Assembly (NCBI RefSeq): GCF_000331025.1
Contig: NC_020055.1
Location: 3,319,370 to 3,383,369 of the forward strand
DNA: 64,000 nt
Reading direction: 5' to 3'
From: Maridesulfovibrio hydrothermalis AM13 = DSM 14728
GTDB taxonomy: Bacteria > Desulfobacterota > Desulfovibrionia > Desulfovibrionales > Desulfovibrionaceae
The notes beneath the pieces are model-generated. The model worked only from the letters and a program-made list of their open reading frames with translations, was not told the DNA's origin and did no database searches. The position numbers were made by a program, and so were the translations under genes. Within the stretch, counting starts at the first letter, position 1; each line of letters opens with the position of its first letter. Below, piece after piece: positions 37,232 through 46,283 of this stretch.

Positions 37232-37270
37232 AAGGGCGGTTCTTCTCACGAAGAATCGCCCTTAATCTTT
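37232..37270 (+). terminator. Intrinsic terminator
   Basis: AAGGGCGGTTCTTC and GAAGAATCGCCCTT form the stem, followed by AATCTTT. Confidence 0.8.
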
Positions 37271-37381
37271 ATCTCCGGTTAGCTGTATTCTTACGGCATA
37301 GTTTTTGCTTTATTTCACTACACAATATATGGTCAATTTTCGGACACACTAAAAGCAAAACCTTTCACCCTAATACTGACA

Positions 37382-38527
37382 ATGAAAAAATATCTGATAA
37401 TTTTTGTTTTGCTGCTATCTGCCTGCACCAAATTTGAACCGCAAATAGCAACCCAGTCCATCTACTATGAGGATGCCACTACTCAGCTTTCACAGCTCAT
37501 GGTCTACTCCCGCCCTGAAAAACCCCACTACGGACCGCTTTCCGCACTTTTCTACCCTTTCCATATCACCCAGACCATGCCTAAATCTCAAGGATGGGGA
37601 CAACAGATTACGAAAGGAGTATGGCAGAACTGGACCAGTCTTCAAATTTTTCCTTCCATGGTCTACGATGAGACTCTTGTATACCGCGGACTGGAGGAGG
37701 CACTATTTACCGCCCGTTCCCGTGGATATGACCTGCTTGTGACAGGTTTTGTTCCATATTTGTATTTAGGACACACAATGGACGACTCCGCCCTGACACT
37801 TCAAGTTAAAATTTATGAAACAAAACGCGGCCAGATGGTCTGTTCTTTTGAACAGTCAGGACGAGTGGAAAAAAAAATGGACGACGATTTCCTCATCATA
37901 AAACGTGAGCATCGCATGCCGGATTCTGCTTTTTTTCAAATAGTTCAAGCCATAGCCACTGACATGGCAGTACCGCTTACCTCATGGGCAAGGTATGAAA
38001 AAACCAATCAGGGCATGATTGCCGGACTGATGCCTGATATTGTCGAAACGTCTGCACCACAGCCAGCTCCGCGTCCAGTTCCGCAACACATGCAGAAACA
38101 AAAGCTTACAGCGGAGAACCCTGTAGTTCCTTCCCCCGCTCCCCTCGCCCCTGAACCTGTCAAAAAAACAGCCGCAAAAGTGCGCTCAATCAATCTTGCG
38201 GTACAATTTGATGTGGATTCCGCTGAAATTAAGCCTGAATCATACCCCCTCATGAACGAGCTGGGGAAAGCACTGATCAGTGATAAGCTCAAAGGAAAGA
38301 AAATTACCATTGCTGGTCACACAGACTCGGATGCTTCACCGGAATACAATACCAAGCTGAGCAAAGAAAGAGCTGAATCTGTAAAGAAATATCTTACAAC
38401 CAACTTCCCAATTGCACCTTCACGCATAGCCACAACAGGTTTCGGAGAATCCAAACCGCTGGTCCCCAACACAACGAAATACAACAAACTTCTTAACCGC
38501 AGAGTTCAAGTTTCTATTACCCCATAA
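37382..38527 (+). CDS. OmpA-family lipoprotein
   Basis: 381 residues. Lipobox LLSAC at residues 11-15; middle domain of unknown type that includes FTARSRGYDLLVTGFVPYLYLG; a Pro/Gln-rich linker (~215-265); and a C-terminal OmpA domain (VQFDVDSAEIKPESYPLMNELGKAL, AGHTDSDASPEYNTKLSKERAESVKKYL, GFGESKPLVPNTT, NRRVQVSI) that binds peptidoglycan. Probably anchors the outer membrane or another envelope part to the wall. It has its own terminator. Confidence 0.92.
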   Translation: MKKYLIIFVLLLSACTKFEPQIATQSIYYEDATTQLSQLMVYSRPEKPHYGPLSALFYPFHITQTMPKSQGWGQQITKGVWQNWTSLQIFPSMVYDETLVYRGLEEALFTARSRGYDLLVTGFVPYLYLGHTMDDSALTLQVKIYETKRGQMVCSFEQSGRVEKKMDDDFLIIKREHRMPDSAFFQIVQAIATDMAVPLTSWARYEKTNQGMIAGLMPDIVETSAPQPAPRPVPQHMQKQKLTAENPVVPSPAPLAPEPVKKTAAKVRSINLAVQFDVDSAEIKPESYPLMNELGKALISDKLKGKKITIAGHTDSDASPEYNTKLSKERAESVKKYLTTNFPIAPSRIATTGFGESKPLVPNTTKYNKLLNRRVQVSITP

Positions 38528-38549
38528 GTATAGAATTAATTAGCATTAC

Positions 38550-38592
38550 ACCTCTCCGATTGAATAACGAACCAGTCGGGGAGGTATTTTTT
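38550..38592 (+). terminator. Intrinsic terminator of the OmpA-family gene
   Basis: ACCTCTCCGA and TCGGGGAGGT stem followed by seven T. Confidence 0.88.
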
Positions 38593-38808
38593 TAAATAAA
38601 CTCCCCGTAAAGTAGCTGTAACGCATTGAAAATAACCACCTTAATACTTATTTTTCAACGGCTTATCCCTATCAAGATTTCTTCCTAGTTTCGCCTTTTC
38701 CCCTGTCAGAATTTGTGTTACTCCAAACCACGCATTCTGTTACGCATAACCGATTCTTTCATGAGTTGACGGGAACGATTAAATTACTGTCTTCTTTTCT
38801 GCCTCTTA

Positions 38809-38825
38809 TGAAACATATCGTTTCA
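38809..38825. promoter_or_regulatory. Palindromic operator candidate before the heme operon
   Basis: TGAAACATATCGTTTCA is a perfect 6-5-6 inverted repeat, 47 bases before the ahbC ATG. The ~280-base leader (38593-38871) holds no ORF; a TTGACG lies at ~38765 without a good -10. The regulator is unknown; the repeat is not the usual Fur, FNR or Rex consensus. Confidence 0.45.
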
Positions 38826-38871
38826 AACCGATAGCCTGGCGCGCTTTCTCGCAGCTAGGGAGGACTTTTAA

Positions 38872-40056
38872 ATGATTGGTATTTCAAAACTTTACTGTGG
38901 TGCAGTAGAATCATCTGATGCCCTGCGCTACGGACGTGAATCCGGAAAACTTCCCTCTCACCTACTTCAGTTTTCCAAAGATAAAAAACCTGTAGTTGTC
39001 TGGAACATGACCAGACGCTGCAACCTCAAGTGTGTTCATTGCTATGCACAGGCAGTTGACCCTGATGGAAAGGATGAAATCTCCACAGAACAGGGTAAAT
39101 CCATTATTGACGATCTCTCACAGTTCGGTGCACCTGTAATGCTCTTCTCAGGCGGAGAACCACTGGTCCGTAAAGACCTAGTAGAGCTTGCAAGTTACGC
39201 AACAAGCAAGAATATGAGAGCTGTTATCTCCACAAACGGAACACTGATCACCAAAGAAAAAGCAAGAGAACTTAAAGGTGTAGGACTATCTTACGTCGGT
39301 ATCTCCCTTGACGGCGGAGAAGAGACTCATGATAAATTCCGTGGAGTGCCCGGTTCCTTCAAAAGAGCTATTGAAGGCGTTGAAAACTGTAAAGCTGAAG
39401 GTCTCAAAGTTGGCCTGCGCTTCACACTCAACAAGCGTAACTGGACTGAAGTTCCAACTATTTTCCAGCTTCTGAAAGATCTTGAAGTTCCCAGAGCGTG
39501 TTTCTACCATCTGGTATATTCCGGTCGTGGTTCTGAACTCATCAAAGAAGATCTGACTCACGAAGAAACACGTAAGGTAGTTGACCTGATCATGGATGAA
39601 ACCAGAGCACTGGCTGATGCCGGAATGCCCAAGGAAATCCTGACAGTCGACAACCACGCTGACGGACCATACGTATACCTGCGCATGCTCAGAGAAGACC
39701 CTGAAAGGGCAAAAGAAGTTCTCAAGCTTCTCCAGTTCAACGAAGGTAACAACTCCGGCCGCGGAATCGGTTGTATCTCCTGGGACGGTCAGGTTCATGC
39801 TGACCAGTTCTGGCGCAACCACACCTTCGGTAATGTTCTCGAACGTCCTTTCTCTGAGATCTGGATGGACGAGAAAATCGAGCTGCTCCATAAGCTCAAA
39901 GATAAGCAGGCTCACGTGGGCGGACGCTGTGCAGAATGTCGCTACCTGCCTATCTGTGGCGGTAACTTCCGAGCCAGAGCTGAAGCATACTACGACGATA
40001 TATGGGCGCAGGATCCAGCATGCTACCTCACTGATGAGGAAATCAAAAAAGACTAG
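38872..40056 (+). CDS. ahbC: 12,18-didecarboxysiroheme deacetylase (radical SAM)
   Basis: 394 residues. RCNLKCVHCYAQA (Cys50, 54, 57) binds the radical SAM cluster, FSGGEPLVRKDL binds SAM, and the C-terminal CAECRYLPICGGNFRARAEAYYDDIWAQDPAC holds Cys for an extra cluster. AhbC removes the two acetyl side chains of didecarboxysiroheme to give Fe-coproporphyrin III in the siroheme-dependent heme route used by sulfate reducers and archaea. Assignment to AhbC rather than AhbD rests on the start MIGISKLYCG, the order ahbC-hemB-ahbD and the different end of the second enzyme. GGGAGGA lies before the ATG. Confidence 0.88.
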   Translation: MIGISKLYCGAVESSDALRYGRESGKLPSHLLQFSKDKKPVVVWNMTRRCNLKCVHCYAQAVDPDGKDEISTEQGKSIIDDLSQFGAPVMLFSGGEPLVRKDLVELASYATSKNMRAVISTNGTLITKEKARELKGVGLSYVGISLDGGEETHDKFRGVPGSFKRAIEGVENCKAEGLKVGLRFTLNKRNWTEVPTIFQLLKDLEVPRACFYHLVYSGRGSELIKEDLTHEETRKVVDLIMDETRALADAGMPKEILTVDNHADGPYVYLRMLREDPERAKEVLKLLQFNEGNNSGRGIGCISWDGQVHADQFWRNHTFGNVLERPFSEIWMDEKIELLHKLKDKQAHVGGRCAECRYLPICGGNFRARAEAYYDDIWAQDPACYLTDEEIKKD

Positions 40057-40112
40057 GTTTCTGCCCTGTTTTCAAAACAGAAACTCAGCAGTCGCCCTGA
40101 CGACGAAACTCT

Positions 40113-40147
40113 AATCCCGGCGGGCTTCTTTGAGGTCTGTCGGGATT
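40113..40147 (+). terminator. Hairpin between ahbC and hemB
   Basis: AATCCCG (40113-40119) pairs with CGGGATT (40141-40147) around an imperfect loop. There is no strong T-run, so it may be a processing or attenuation site inside the operon. Confidence 0.4.
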
Positions 40148-40222
40148 TACTATTAATATAGCCCGACCGAACGAGGCCGGATTCCTGAAACTTTTCACCG
40201 CGTTAAACAAGGAAGAAAAGAA

Positions 40223-41206
40223 ATGGTATTCGATTTTCATAGAGGACGCAGACTCAGACGCACTCCCGTAATGCGTGATCTCGTCAGAGAGACAACCCTC
40301 TCACCGGCTGATCTGATGATGCCCTACTTCGTTGCCGAAAACGACGATCCAGATTTCAAAAAACCTATCTCATCCATGCCCGGACAGTTTCAATTCAGCC
40401 TGAAACAGCTGGAAATGCAGGTTGAAGAAGCGGTTGGCAATGGACTTAAAAGCCTTATACTCTTTGGAATTCCTGCTGAAAAAGACCCCGAGGGCACACA
40501 GGCCTATGCGGAAGACGGGATTGTTCAGCAGGCTGTCAGAATGATCAAAGGCCGCTGGCCCGCGCTGCTGGTCTGTACTGATGTATGCTTATGCGAGTTC
40601 ACATCTCATGGCCATTGCGGTCTGATAAAAGACGGAAATGTGCTTAACGATTCCACTTTGGAATTGCTTGCCAGAACCGCCCTCTCGCACGCAAGGGCCG
40701 GAGCGGATATGGTAGCACCTTCCGACATGATGGACGGCCGTGTTGCAGCCATACGTCAACGCCTTGAAGAATCAGGATACGAAGAGCTTCCGCTTATGTC
40801 CTATGCTGTAAAGTATGCCTCCGCATACTACGGCCCCTTCAGAGAAGCAGCAGAAAGTGCTCCCCAGTTCGGTGACCGCAAGACCTATCAGATGGACCCG
40901 GGCAATGCGCGGGAAGGACTGCGCGAAGCTGCGGCAGATGTAGTTGAAGGTGCAGACATACTTATGGTCAAACCCGCCGGACCTTATCAGGACATAATCC
41001 GTCAGGTGCGCGATAATTTTGATCTGCCAGTTGCCGCCTATCAAGTCAGCGGTGAATATTCTATGATCAAAGCCGCCAGTCAAAACGGCTGGGTAGACGA
41101 AGAAGCTGTTGTATGGGAATCTCTAATCGGCCTCAAACGAGCCGGAGCAGATCTCATCCTGACCTATTTCACAGAAGACGTACTCAAACGCATGGGTAAT
41201 AAATAA
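40223..41206 (+). CDS. hemB: Delta-aminolevulinic acid dehydratase (porphobilinogen synthase)
   Basis: 327 residues; joins two aminolevulinates to porphobilinogen. [18 protein letters not shown] provides the zinc-type Cys ligands, [14 protein letters not shown] and [17 protein letters not shown] contain the Schiff-base Lys, and [13 protein letters not shown] the second. AAGGAAG precedes the ATG. Lies between the two radical SAM heme genes, one base before ahbD. Confidence 0.97.
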   Translation: MVFDFHRGRRLRRTPVMRDLVRETTLSPADLMMPYFVAENDDPDFKKPISSMPGQFQFSLKQLEMQVEEAVGNGLKSLILFGIPAEKDPEGTQAYAEDGIVQQAVRMIKGRWPALLVCTDVCLCEFTSHGHCGLIKDGNVLNDSTLELLARTALSHARAGADMVAPSDMMDGRVAAIRQRLEESGYEELPLMSYAVKYASAYYGPFREAAESAPQFGDRKTYQMDPGNAREGLREAAADVVEGADILMVKPAGPYQDIIRQVRDNFDLPVAAYQVSGEYSMIKAASQNGWVDEEAVVWESLIGLKRAGADLILTYFTEDVLKRMGNK

Positions 41207-41207
41207 T

Positions 41208-42395
41208 ATGAGCGATAAAAAAACACATCCCGGCGGACACCCCGGTGGACATCCAGCCGGACACCCCGGCAAAAAATCAGGACATCCGGGTGGACACCCC
41301 GGCGTTACCCCCATTCCGCAGAATAATGCTGACGGCTCTCCGCCGCTCAGACTCATTGCATGGGAAGTAACCCGTTCCTGCAACCTCGCCTGCAAACATT
41401 GCCGTGCTGAAGCACACCCCGAGCCTTATCCCGGTGAACTTTCCACCGAAGAGGCAAAGGCTCTTATCGATACTTTCCCTGAAACAGGCAACCCCATCAT
41501 CATCTTCACCGGCGGCGAACCTCTGATGCGCCACGATATTTTTGAATTGGTGGAATACGCTAAAACCAAAGATCTGCGCTGTGTTATGGCTCCTAACGGA
41601 ACCCTGCTCACCGCAGAAAACTCCGTTCGACTTAAAGAAGTCGGTATTGAGCGTTGCTCCATCTCCATTGATGCCGCGCAAGCTGAATATCATGATGAAT
41701 TCCGTGGTGAAGTCGGAGCTTTTGACAAAGCAATGCAGGGCATCCAATACCTTAAAGATGCAGGGATAGAGTTTCAGATCAATACGACTGTTACCCGTAA
41801 CAACCTGCATATGTTTAAAGACATCTTCACTCTTGCCAAAGACCTTGGCTCATCAGCATGGCATATTTTCCTGCTGGTCCCTACAGGGCGTGCTTCTGAA
41901 CTAGGCGCAGAAGTTATCTCCGCTGAAGAATATGAAGAAGTCCTTAACTGGTTTTATGATTTTCAGAAAACAACCGACATGCAGCTTAAAGCAACATGCG
42001 CTCCTCATTATCACCGCATCCTTCGCCAGCGCGCCAAAGAAGACGGCATTCCCGTCAACTTTGAGAACTTCGGCCTTGATGCTGTCAGCCGCGGCTGTCT
42101 CGGAGGCGTGGGCTTCTGCTTCATTTCACATACAGGGCAGGTTCAGCCTTGCGGATACCTTGAGCTGGATTGCGGAAATGTCCGCGAAATCCCGTTCCCG
42201 AAAATCTGGGCCAAATCCCCTCAATTCCTTAATCTGCGTAACCCCGAAACTTATGACGGCAAATGCGGACACTGTGAATTTGAAAAAGTCTGCGGAGGTT
42301 GCCGCGCACGTGCTGCCACAATGGAAGATAATTACCTCGGGCCTGAACCTCTATGCTCATACGAGCCTAAGAAAAAGCCTAAAAAGGACAAATAA
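41208..42395 (+). CDS. ahbD: Fe-coproporphyrin III decarboxylase (heme synthase, radical SAM) with His-rich N-terminus
   Basis: 395 residues. Residues 7-31 are Gly-His-Pro repeats, a likely metal-binding tail. The radical SAM motif SCNLACKHC (Cys58, 62, 65) and FTGGEPLMRHDI follow; the C-terminal part has GCLGGVGFCFISHTGQVQPCG and CGHCEFEKVCGGCRARA for an auxiliary cluster. AhbD oxidatively decarboxylates two propionates to vinyl groups to finish heme b. The start is one base after the hemB stop. Confidence 0.88.
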   Translation: MSDKKTHPGGHPGGHPAGHPGKKSGHPGGHPGVTPIPQNNADGSPPLRLIAWEVTRSCNLACKHCRAEAHPEPYPGELSTEEAKALIDTFPETGNPIIIFTGGEPLMRHDIFELVEYAKTKDLRCVMAPNGTLLTAENSVRLKEVGIERCSISIDAAQAEYHDEFRGEVGAFDKAMQGIQYLKDAGIEFQINTTVTRNNLHMFKDIFTLAKDLGSSAWHIFLLVPTGRASELGAEVISAEEYEEVLNWFYDFQKTTDMQLKATCAPHYHRILRQRAKEDGIPVNFENFGLDAVSRGCLGGVGFCFISHTGQVQPCGYLELDCGNVREIPFPKIWAKSPQFLNLRNPETYDGKCGHCEFEKVCGGCRARAATMEDNYLGPEPLCSYEPKKKPKKDK

Positions 42396-42860
42396 ATGGA
42401 TGCAGTAGATAAGCAGATACTAGGCATTATCCAATCAGGGTTCCCTATTGTCTCCCGTCCCTACGAAGAGATTGGAAATCAGGTCGGCTGCTCTGAGGAT
42501 GAAGCTCTAAGAAGGGTCAACGCTCTGCGCAGTGATGGTGTTATCCGCCGCATCGGGGCCAACTTCGGCTCTCGCGAACTGGGCTGGCACTCGACCCTGT
42601 GCGCCGCAAGCGTTCCCGAAGAAAAGATCGAAGAATTCGTTGCTGAAGTTAACAGCCACAAAGGTGTTACCCACAATTATCTTCGTGAAAACGAATTCAA
42701 TATCTGGTTTACTTTCATCGGACCGGACAAAGAGACAGTCAAGGCCGCCCTTAAGTCCATAACCGACAAAACCGGAATACGCATACTTTACCTGCCCGCC
42801 ACCAAATTGTTCAAAATCAAAGTTGACTTTGACATGAAAGACGACAAGGAGAAAAAATAA
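42396..42860 (+). CDS. Siroheme decarboxylase subunit (AhbA or AhbB, Lrp/AsnC-like)
   Basis: 154 residues. N-terminal winged helix (DKQILGIIQSGFPIVSRPYEEIGNQVGCSEDEALRRVNALRSDGVIRRIGANFGSRELGW) followed by an Lrp-like ligand fold with GVTHNYLRENEFNIWFTF. The SRPY and RRIGANF stretches are typical of the AhbA/AhbB/NirDGLH group that removes carboxyls from siroheme. AhbA and AhbB act as a pair; only one is in this window, and I cannot tell which. It starts at once after the ahbD stop. Confidence 0.83.
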   Translation: MDAVDKQILGIIQSGFPIVSRPYEEIGNQVGCSEDEALRRVNALRSDGVIRRIGANFGSRELGWHSTLCAASVPEEKIEEFVAEVNSHKGVTHNYLRENEFNIWFTFIGPDKETVKAALKSITDKTGIRILYLPATKLFKIKVDFDMKDDKEKK

Positions 42861-43528
42861 TGGCAGCCAAGGAAACCATCATTTCACCATCCCTGCTTTC
42901 CTGCGATTTCAGCCGGCTAGCCGATGAACTTAAGGCACTTGAAGAAGCAGGGCTTAAGTGGGTGCACCTTGATGTTATGGACGGAAAATTCGTTCCGAAC
43001 ATAACTTTCGGCCCCCCGGTCATCAAATCCATGCGTAAAGAGTGCAACCTCTTTTTCGACTGCCATCTTATGATCGAACAGCCGGAACGCTACATTGATG
43101 AATTTGCTGATGCGGGAGCAGACCTTATCTGTATTCATGCCGAGTCCACCAACCATCTCGAAAGAGTTGTTGCCGCCATAGCAGAAAAAGGCGTAAAGCC
43201 CGCTATTGCACTCAACCCGGCCACCCCGTTGGAATCAATCAAATATCTGATTCCGCAACTTTATATGGTACTGATAATGTCCGTGAACCCGGGCTTCGGA
43301 GGTCAAAAGTACATCCCCTTCTGTACTCAGAAAGTACGCGACCTCAAGGCCATGATCAAAGAACAAAATGCTGATACGCTTATCCAGCTTGATGGCGGTG
43401 TAACTATGGACAACTGCCGTGAACTTGTCGAAGCAGGCGCAGATGTACTCGTCTCCGGCTCCGCATTCTTCAAGTATCCGCCATATGCAGAACGTCATAA
43501 GCTGTTTCTGAAAACTTGCGCAGGGTAA
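42860..43528 (+). CDS. rpe: Ribulose-phosphate 3-epimerase (housekeeping copy)
   Basis: 222 residues. SPSLLSCDFSRLADEL, VHLDVMDGKFVPNITFGP, CHLMIEQPERYI, IMSVNPGFGGQKYIP and LDGGVTMDNCRELVEAGADVLVSGSAFF give the full active site (metal-binding His and Asp). It interconverts ribulose and xylulose 5-phosphate. Its ATG overlaps the previous stop by one base, so it is part of the heme operon. A second copy lies in the carbon-fixation cluster at the right edge. Confidence 0.96.
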   Translation: MAAKETIISPSLLSCDFSRLADELKALEEAGLKWVHLDVMDGKFVPNITFGPPVIKSMRKECNLFFDCHLMIEQPERYIDEFADAGADLICIHAESTNHLERVVAAIAEKGVKPAIALNPATPLESIKYLIPQLYMVLIMSVNPGFGGQKYIPFCTQKVRDLKAMIKEQNADTLIQLDGGVTMDNCRELVEAGADVLVSGSAFFKYPPYAERHKLFLKTCAG

Positions 43529-43551
43529 TAAAGTCCCCTTACCGTCCAAAC

Positions 43552-43591
43552 AAAAAATCCCGCCTGCATATTATGCAGGCGGGATTTTTTT
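43552..43591. terminator. Two-way terminator between rpe and the DUF445 gene
   Basis: A near-perfect palindrome with AAAAAATCCCGCCTGCATA on the left arm and the matching right arm ending in a T-run on either strand. It serves both converging genes. Confidence 0.95.
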
Positions 43592-43610
43592 AGTTCTAAG
43601 CATCTAAAAA

Positions 43611-44213
43611 CTACAATATAAAAAATATTACCTGAACAACTCCTATGATAAATCCGAGTATCCCGCCGACTACTTCGATGAAACGAAATTCCTTTTTCAT
43701 AATGCCGAACAGAATACCTTCAAGCTGTTCCATTGAAAAACATTCGACTTTATCCTGAACCAGACATTTAAAATCAAGAGTGCATTCAAGCTGAGACGAA
43801 GTTGTTTCAATAAGTTTAGGCAGCATCTCATCAAGCTCTTTGGAAAGCATACCTTTAACTGTTTTCATAGTTTCATCATTAAGAAACATTGCCACCATAG
43901 GGTGAAGCGTGACGAGCTTTTCCCGAAAAAACACATCAAGATATTCAAGGACAACATCCTTATGCTTCTCGATAAAAGCGGGATCATGGATTACTTCTTT
44001 AATATCAGTATGCGAAATAAGCTCTCGCTCAATCATCTCTCCAAGCCGTAAGGCCAGTTCTTTTTGACGCTTTGGAAAGATCCCCTGAATTACAAAGGGG
44101 CCGATTTTGATCGGTTTATGCGGGTGAAAAAGCATTTTTACAGCCAGATAATTTGTAAACCAGCCGATCAAAGCACAAATTACTGGAGAAAGAAGAAGTT
44201 TCATTGTAATCAT
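43611..44213 (-). CDS. DUF445-family membrane protein
   Basis: 200 residues. MKLLLSPVICALIGWFTNYLAVKMLFHPHKP is the family start, IQGIFPKRQKELALRLGEMIERELI follows, and a C-terminal membrane helix (FIEVVGGILGFIIGVVQVIFFIL) closes it. Family proteins (YheB-like) sit in the inner membrane; their function is unknown. The start may be three codons further in (44204). Confidence 0.88.
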   Translation of the reverse strand: MITMKLLLSPVICALIGWFTNYLAVKMLFHPHKPIKIGPFVIQGIFPKRQKELALRLGEMIERELISHTDIKEVIHDPAFIEKHKDVVLEYLDVFFREKLVTLHPMVAMFLNDETMKTVKGMLSKELDEMLPKLIETTSSQLECTLDFKCLVQDKVECFSMEQLEGILFGIMKKEFRFIEVVGGILGFIIGVVQVIFFIL

Positions 44214-44446
44214 CTTGTTAGTAATTCCTTATTCTTTTCATTTTGTTATTGCTGACGCAAAGTGCGCAGTTATATTTGTCCAAAATCATGAAAAGTGCAA
44301 GCTAATATAATCACCACCCCTTTCATATATATCTGTTATTACAGTCTAAATTAAACGAGATTATTCTTCTAAAAAAACACTTGATTAGCTTAAGAATCAG
44401 TGTAATATTTTCGCCCAATAAGGTGGAGTTAATATAAGGGGGTATT

Positions 44447-45619
44447 GTGAACACTATTCCTACAGAAGAATCGATTTCTACTGAGTATAAAATTCTTAAA
44501 AAAAAATACGAAAAACTTAAAAAAAAGATACTTACCAAATGCCCTGAATGCGGGCAAACAAAATTCAAAGAACTCTTCAATAGTGCCGCTTCAGCCATTG
44601 CTGTCCTTGATAAAGACGGCAATGCTCTCCTGACCAACTCTGTCTTCCATGAAATTACCGGATACTCTCAGGACGAAATATCTGATAATCCTCTGTATAA
44701 AATACTCATGCCTGAGCAGGATATTGAAGGACAGGATTATCTGAAAAAACTTTTCTGCAAGTCCAGACGAAGCATCAGTCTCAGTATATCAATCCTTGAT
44801 AAAAATAATAACCACAAGTTCATAGACATGTCTTTTGCCTGCATTCCAAGCAAAAAGTCATGCCCCCGCAGCAGCATCTGTATATTTAATGATGTAACAA
44901 GCGAAAGAGAAAATGAACTGCGCAGGGAAGAACTGATCGAAGAACTCATGGAAGCAAAGGAACTTCAAGAGGACAATGCAGCTCAACTCAGCATACTGCT
45001 CCATGAACTGGACATGAAAAACCTTGAACTGGAGCAGGAAATTAATGAACGGCGCAAAGCTGAAAAACAACTGAAAGAAAGTGAAGAAAGATTCAAAAGC
45101 TTGAGCATTACAGATCAGCTGACTGGACTTTTCAACCGCAGGCATATGCTTGAAGTCGCCGAAAAGGAAGCTATGAACAGCTATGAACTAAAACAACCTC
45201 TCAGTTTTATTCTCATGGACATAGATGATTTCAAAAAATATAATGACACCTACGGGCACGCAGCCGGAGATGTTGTACTGGAAAATATTGGCAGTCTGAT
45301 CCGGAAAAGCCTTCGGGAGACCGACAGAGCATTCCGCTATGGCGGCGAGGAATTTTTAATCATCCTCCCGAAAACGGATGGAGTAGATGCGGCTCAGGTG
45401 GCAGAAAACATCAGAGCAGCAGTTGAAGCCCAGAAATACTATCCCAAAAACAACGATCCCGTACGTACAACAATGAGCATTGGAGTTTCGCAATACCTTC
45501 ACGGAGAATCCTTGGAAAAAGTTCTCAAGCGCGCCGATGATAATATGTACAAATCAAAAATCAGAGGGAAAAATAAAGTTTATTTCTCCTGCGAAACCGG
45601 CAGCGGTATTTCTTCCTGA
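44447..45619 (+). CDS. PAS domain diguanylate cyclase
   Basis: 390 residues. A Lys-rich helical start and a CPECG pair come before a PAS domain at ~45-155 (LFNSAASAIAVLDKDGNALLTNSVFHEITGYSQDEI), then a coiled-coil and a GGDEF domain (TDQLTGLFNRRHMLEV, DIDDFKKYNDTYGHAAGD, RYGGEEFLIILP). GGEEF is intact, so c-di-GMP synthesis is expected. An inhibitory RxxD site is not obvious. GTG start with AAGGGGG upstream. Its end overlaps that of the converging gene by 40 bases. Confidence 0.93.
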   Translation: MNTIPTEESISTEYKILKKKYEKLKKKILTKCPECGQTKFKELFNSAASAIAVLDKDGNALLTNSVFHEITGYSQDEISDNPLYKILMPEQDIEGQDYLKKLFCKSRRSISLSISILDKNNNHKFIDMSFACIPSKKSCPRSSICIFNDVTSERENELRREELIEELMEAKELQEDNAAQLSILLHELDMKNLELEQEINERRKAEKQLKESEERFKSLSITDQLTGLFNRRHMLEVAEKEAMNSYELKQPLSFILMDIDDFKKYNDTYGHAAGDVVLENIGSLIRKSLRETDRAFRYGGEEFLIILPKTDGVDAAQVAENIRAAVEAQKYYPKNNDPVRTTMSIGVSQYLHGESLEKVLKRADDNMYKSKIRGKNKVYFSCETGSGISS

Positions 45620-46272
45620 CAACGCTTGCGGACCAGTTCGGCGATGTCACTTTCAAGCTCGGTAAAAATTTCCTTCAAGCCCTTATTCATAGCCCTGACC
45701 AGCGCATCGGCTCCTGTTTCTTTTGCCGGAATTGCTTTACTGAAATTTCTGGAATAAACAATCGGCATATCAGGATCATTGTTATCCAGCAGAAAAAACT
45801 GCATTTCAATTACGGCCTTGGACGAACCGCCAGTGTAATCTCCGTAGATGGAGTTTACAACTCCCTCAAGAAGCAACTCCCCTGTCCCCATACTTTCCGG
45901 ACTGACAACATTGGTAAACAGACCTGAATCTCTCATCCACAGCCGCAACTCCTGTGTCATAAGTGATGCCGGCGCGACGAAAAAAGCATTATAATAATCC
46001 GCTTCAAACTCATTCACGCCTACACGGTAAACCAGATCCCGATCTTCATAGCGGGGAGAAATTTTTATCCGGCGGACAATAAGATTTTTTTCAGACTTGC
46101 CCCCCTGTGCTGATACGCCCTCACGTTTAACGTCAAGCGTATAAAATTTTCGATCCAAAGTCGGGCGTTCAAGCTTAACACATCCTGCAAAAGCGAAAAA
46201 GGACAGCACTGCTGTTAAACCAAGGACCGCAACCTTCATAATTCTCATTTGAGTGGAATAATCTGTTTTCAT
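45580..46272 (-). CDS. ABC-type transport auxiliary lipoprotein (PqiC-like)
   Basis: 230 residues; signal peptide with lipobox FAGC, then FYTLDVKREG and VRRIKISPRYEDRDLVYRVGVNEFEADYYNAFFVAPASLMTQELRLWMRDSGLF, the layout of the PqiC/auxiliary-lipoprotein family that works with MCE transporters at the outer membrane. Start chosen at the third of three ATG codons because GGAG lies six bases upstream; 46284 and 46278 are alternatives. Last gene of the Mla-type operon; 3' end overlaps the diguanylate cyclase gene. Confidence 0.85.
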   Translation of the reverse strand: MKTDYSTQMRIMKVAVLGLTAVLSFFAFAGCVKLERPTLDRKFYTLDVKREGVSAQGGKSEKNLIVRRIKISPRYEDRDLVYRVGVNEFEADYYNAFFVAPASLMTQELRLWMRDSGLFTNVVSPESMGTGELLLEGVVNSIYGDYTGGSSKAVIEMQFFLLDNNDPDMPIVYSRNFSKAIPAKETGADALVRAMNKGLKEIFTELESDIAELVRKRCQEEIPLPVSQEK

Positions 46273-46283
46273 ATTCATCTCCA

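Noticed and set aside
41215-41305. Repeated GGACAYCC units looking like a short tandem repeat or CRISPR-like array
   Set aside because: They lie in frame inside ahbD and encode the His-Pro-Gly tail; there are no spacers.
42396-42860. Lrp/AsnC-type transcription regulator of the heme operon
   Set aside because: The SRPY and RRIGANF stretches and the position after ahbD point to the siroheme decarboxylase subunits, which share the Lrp fold but are enzymes.
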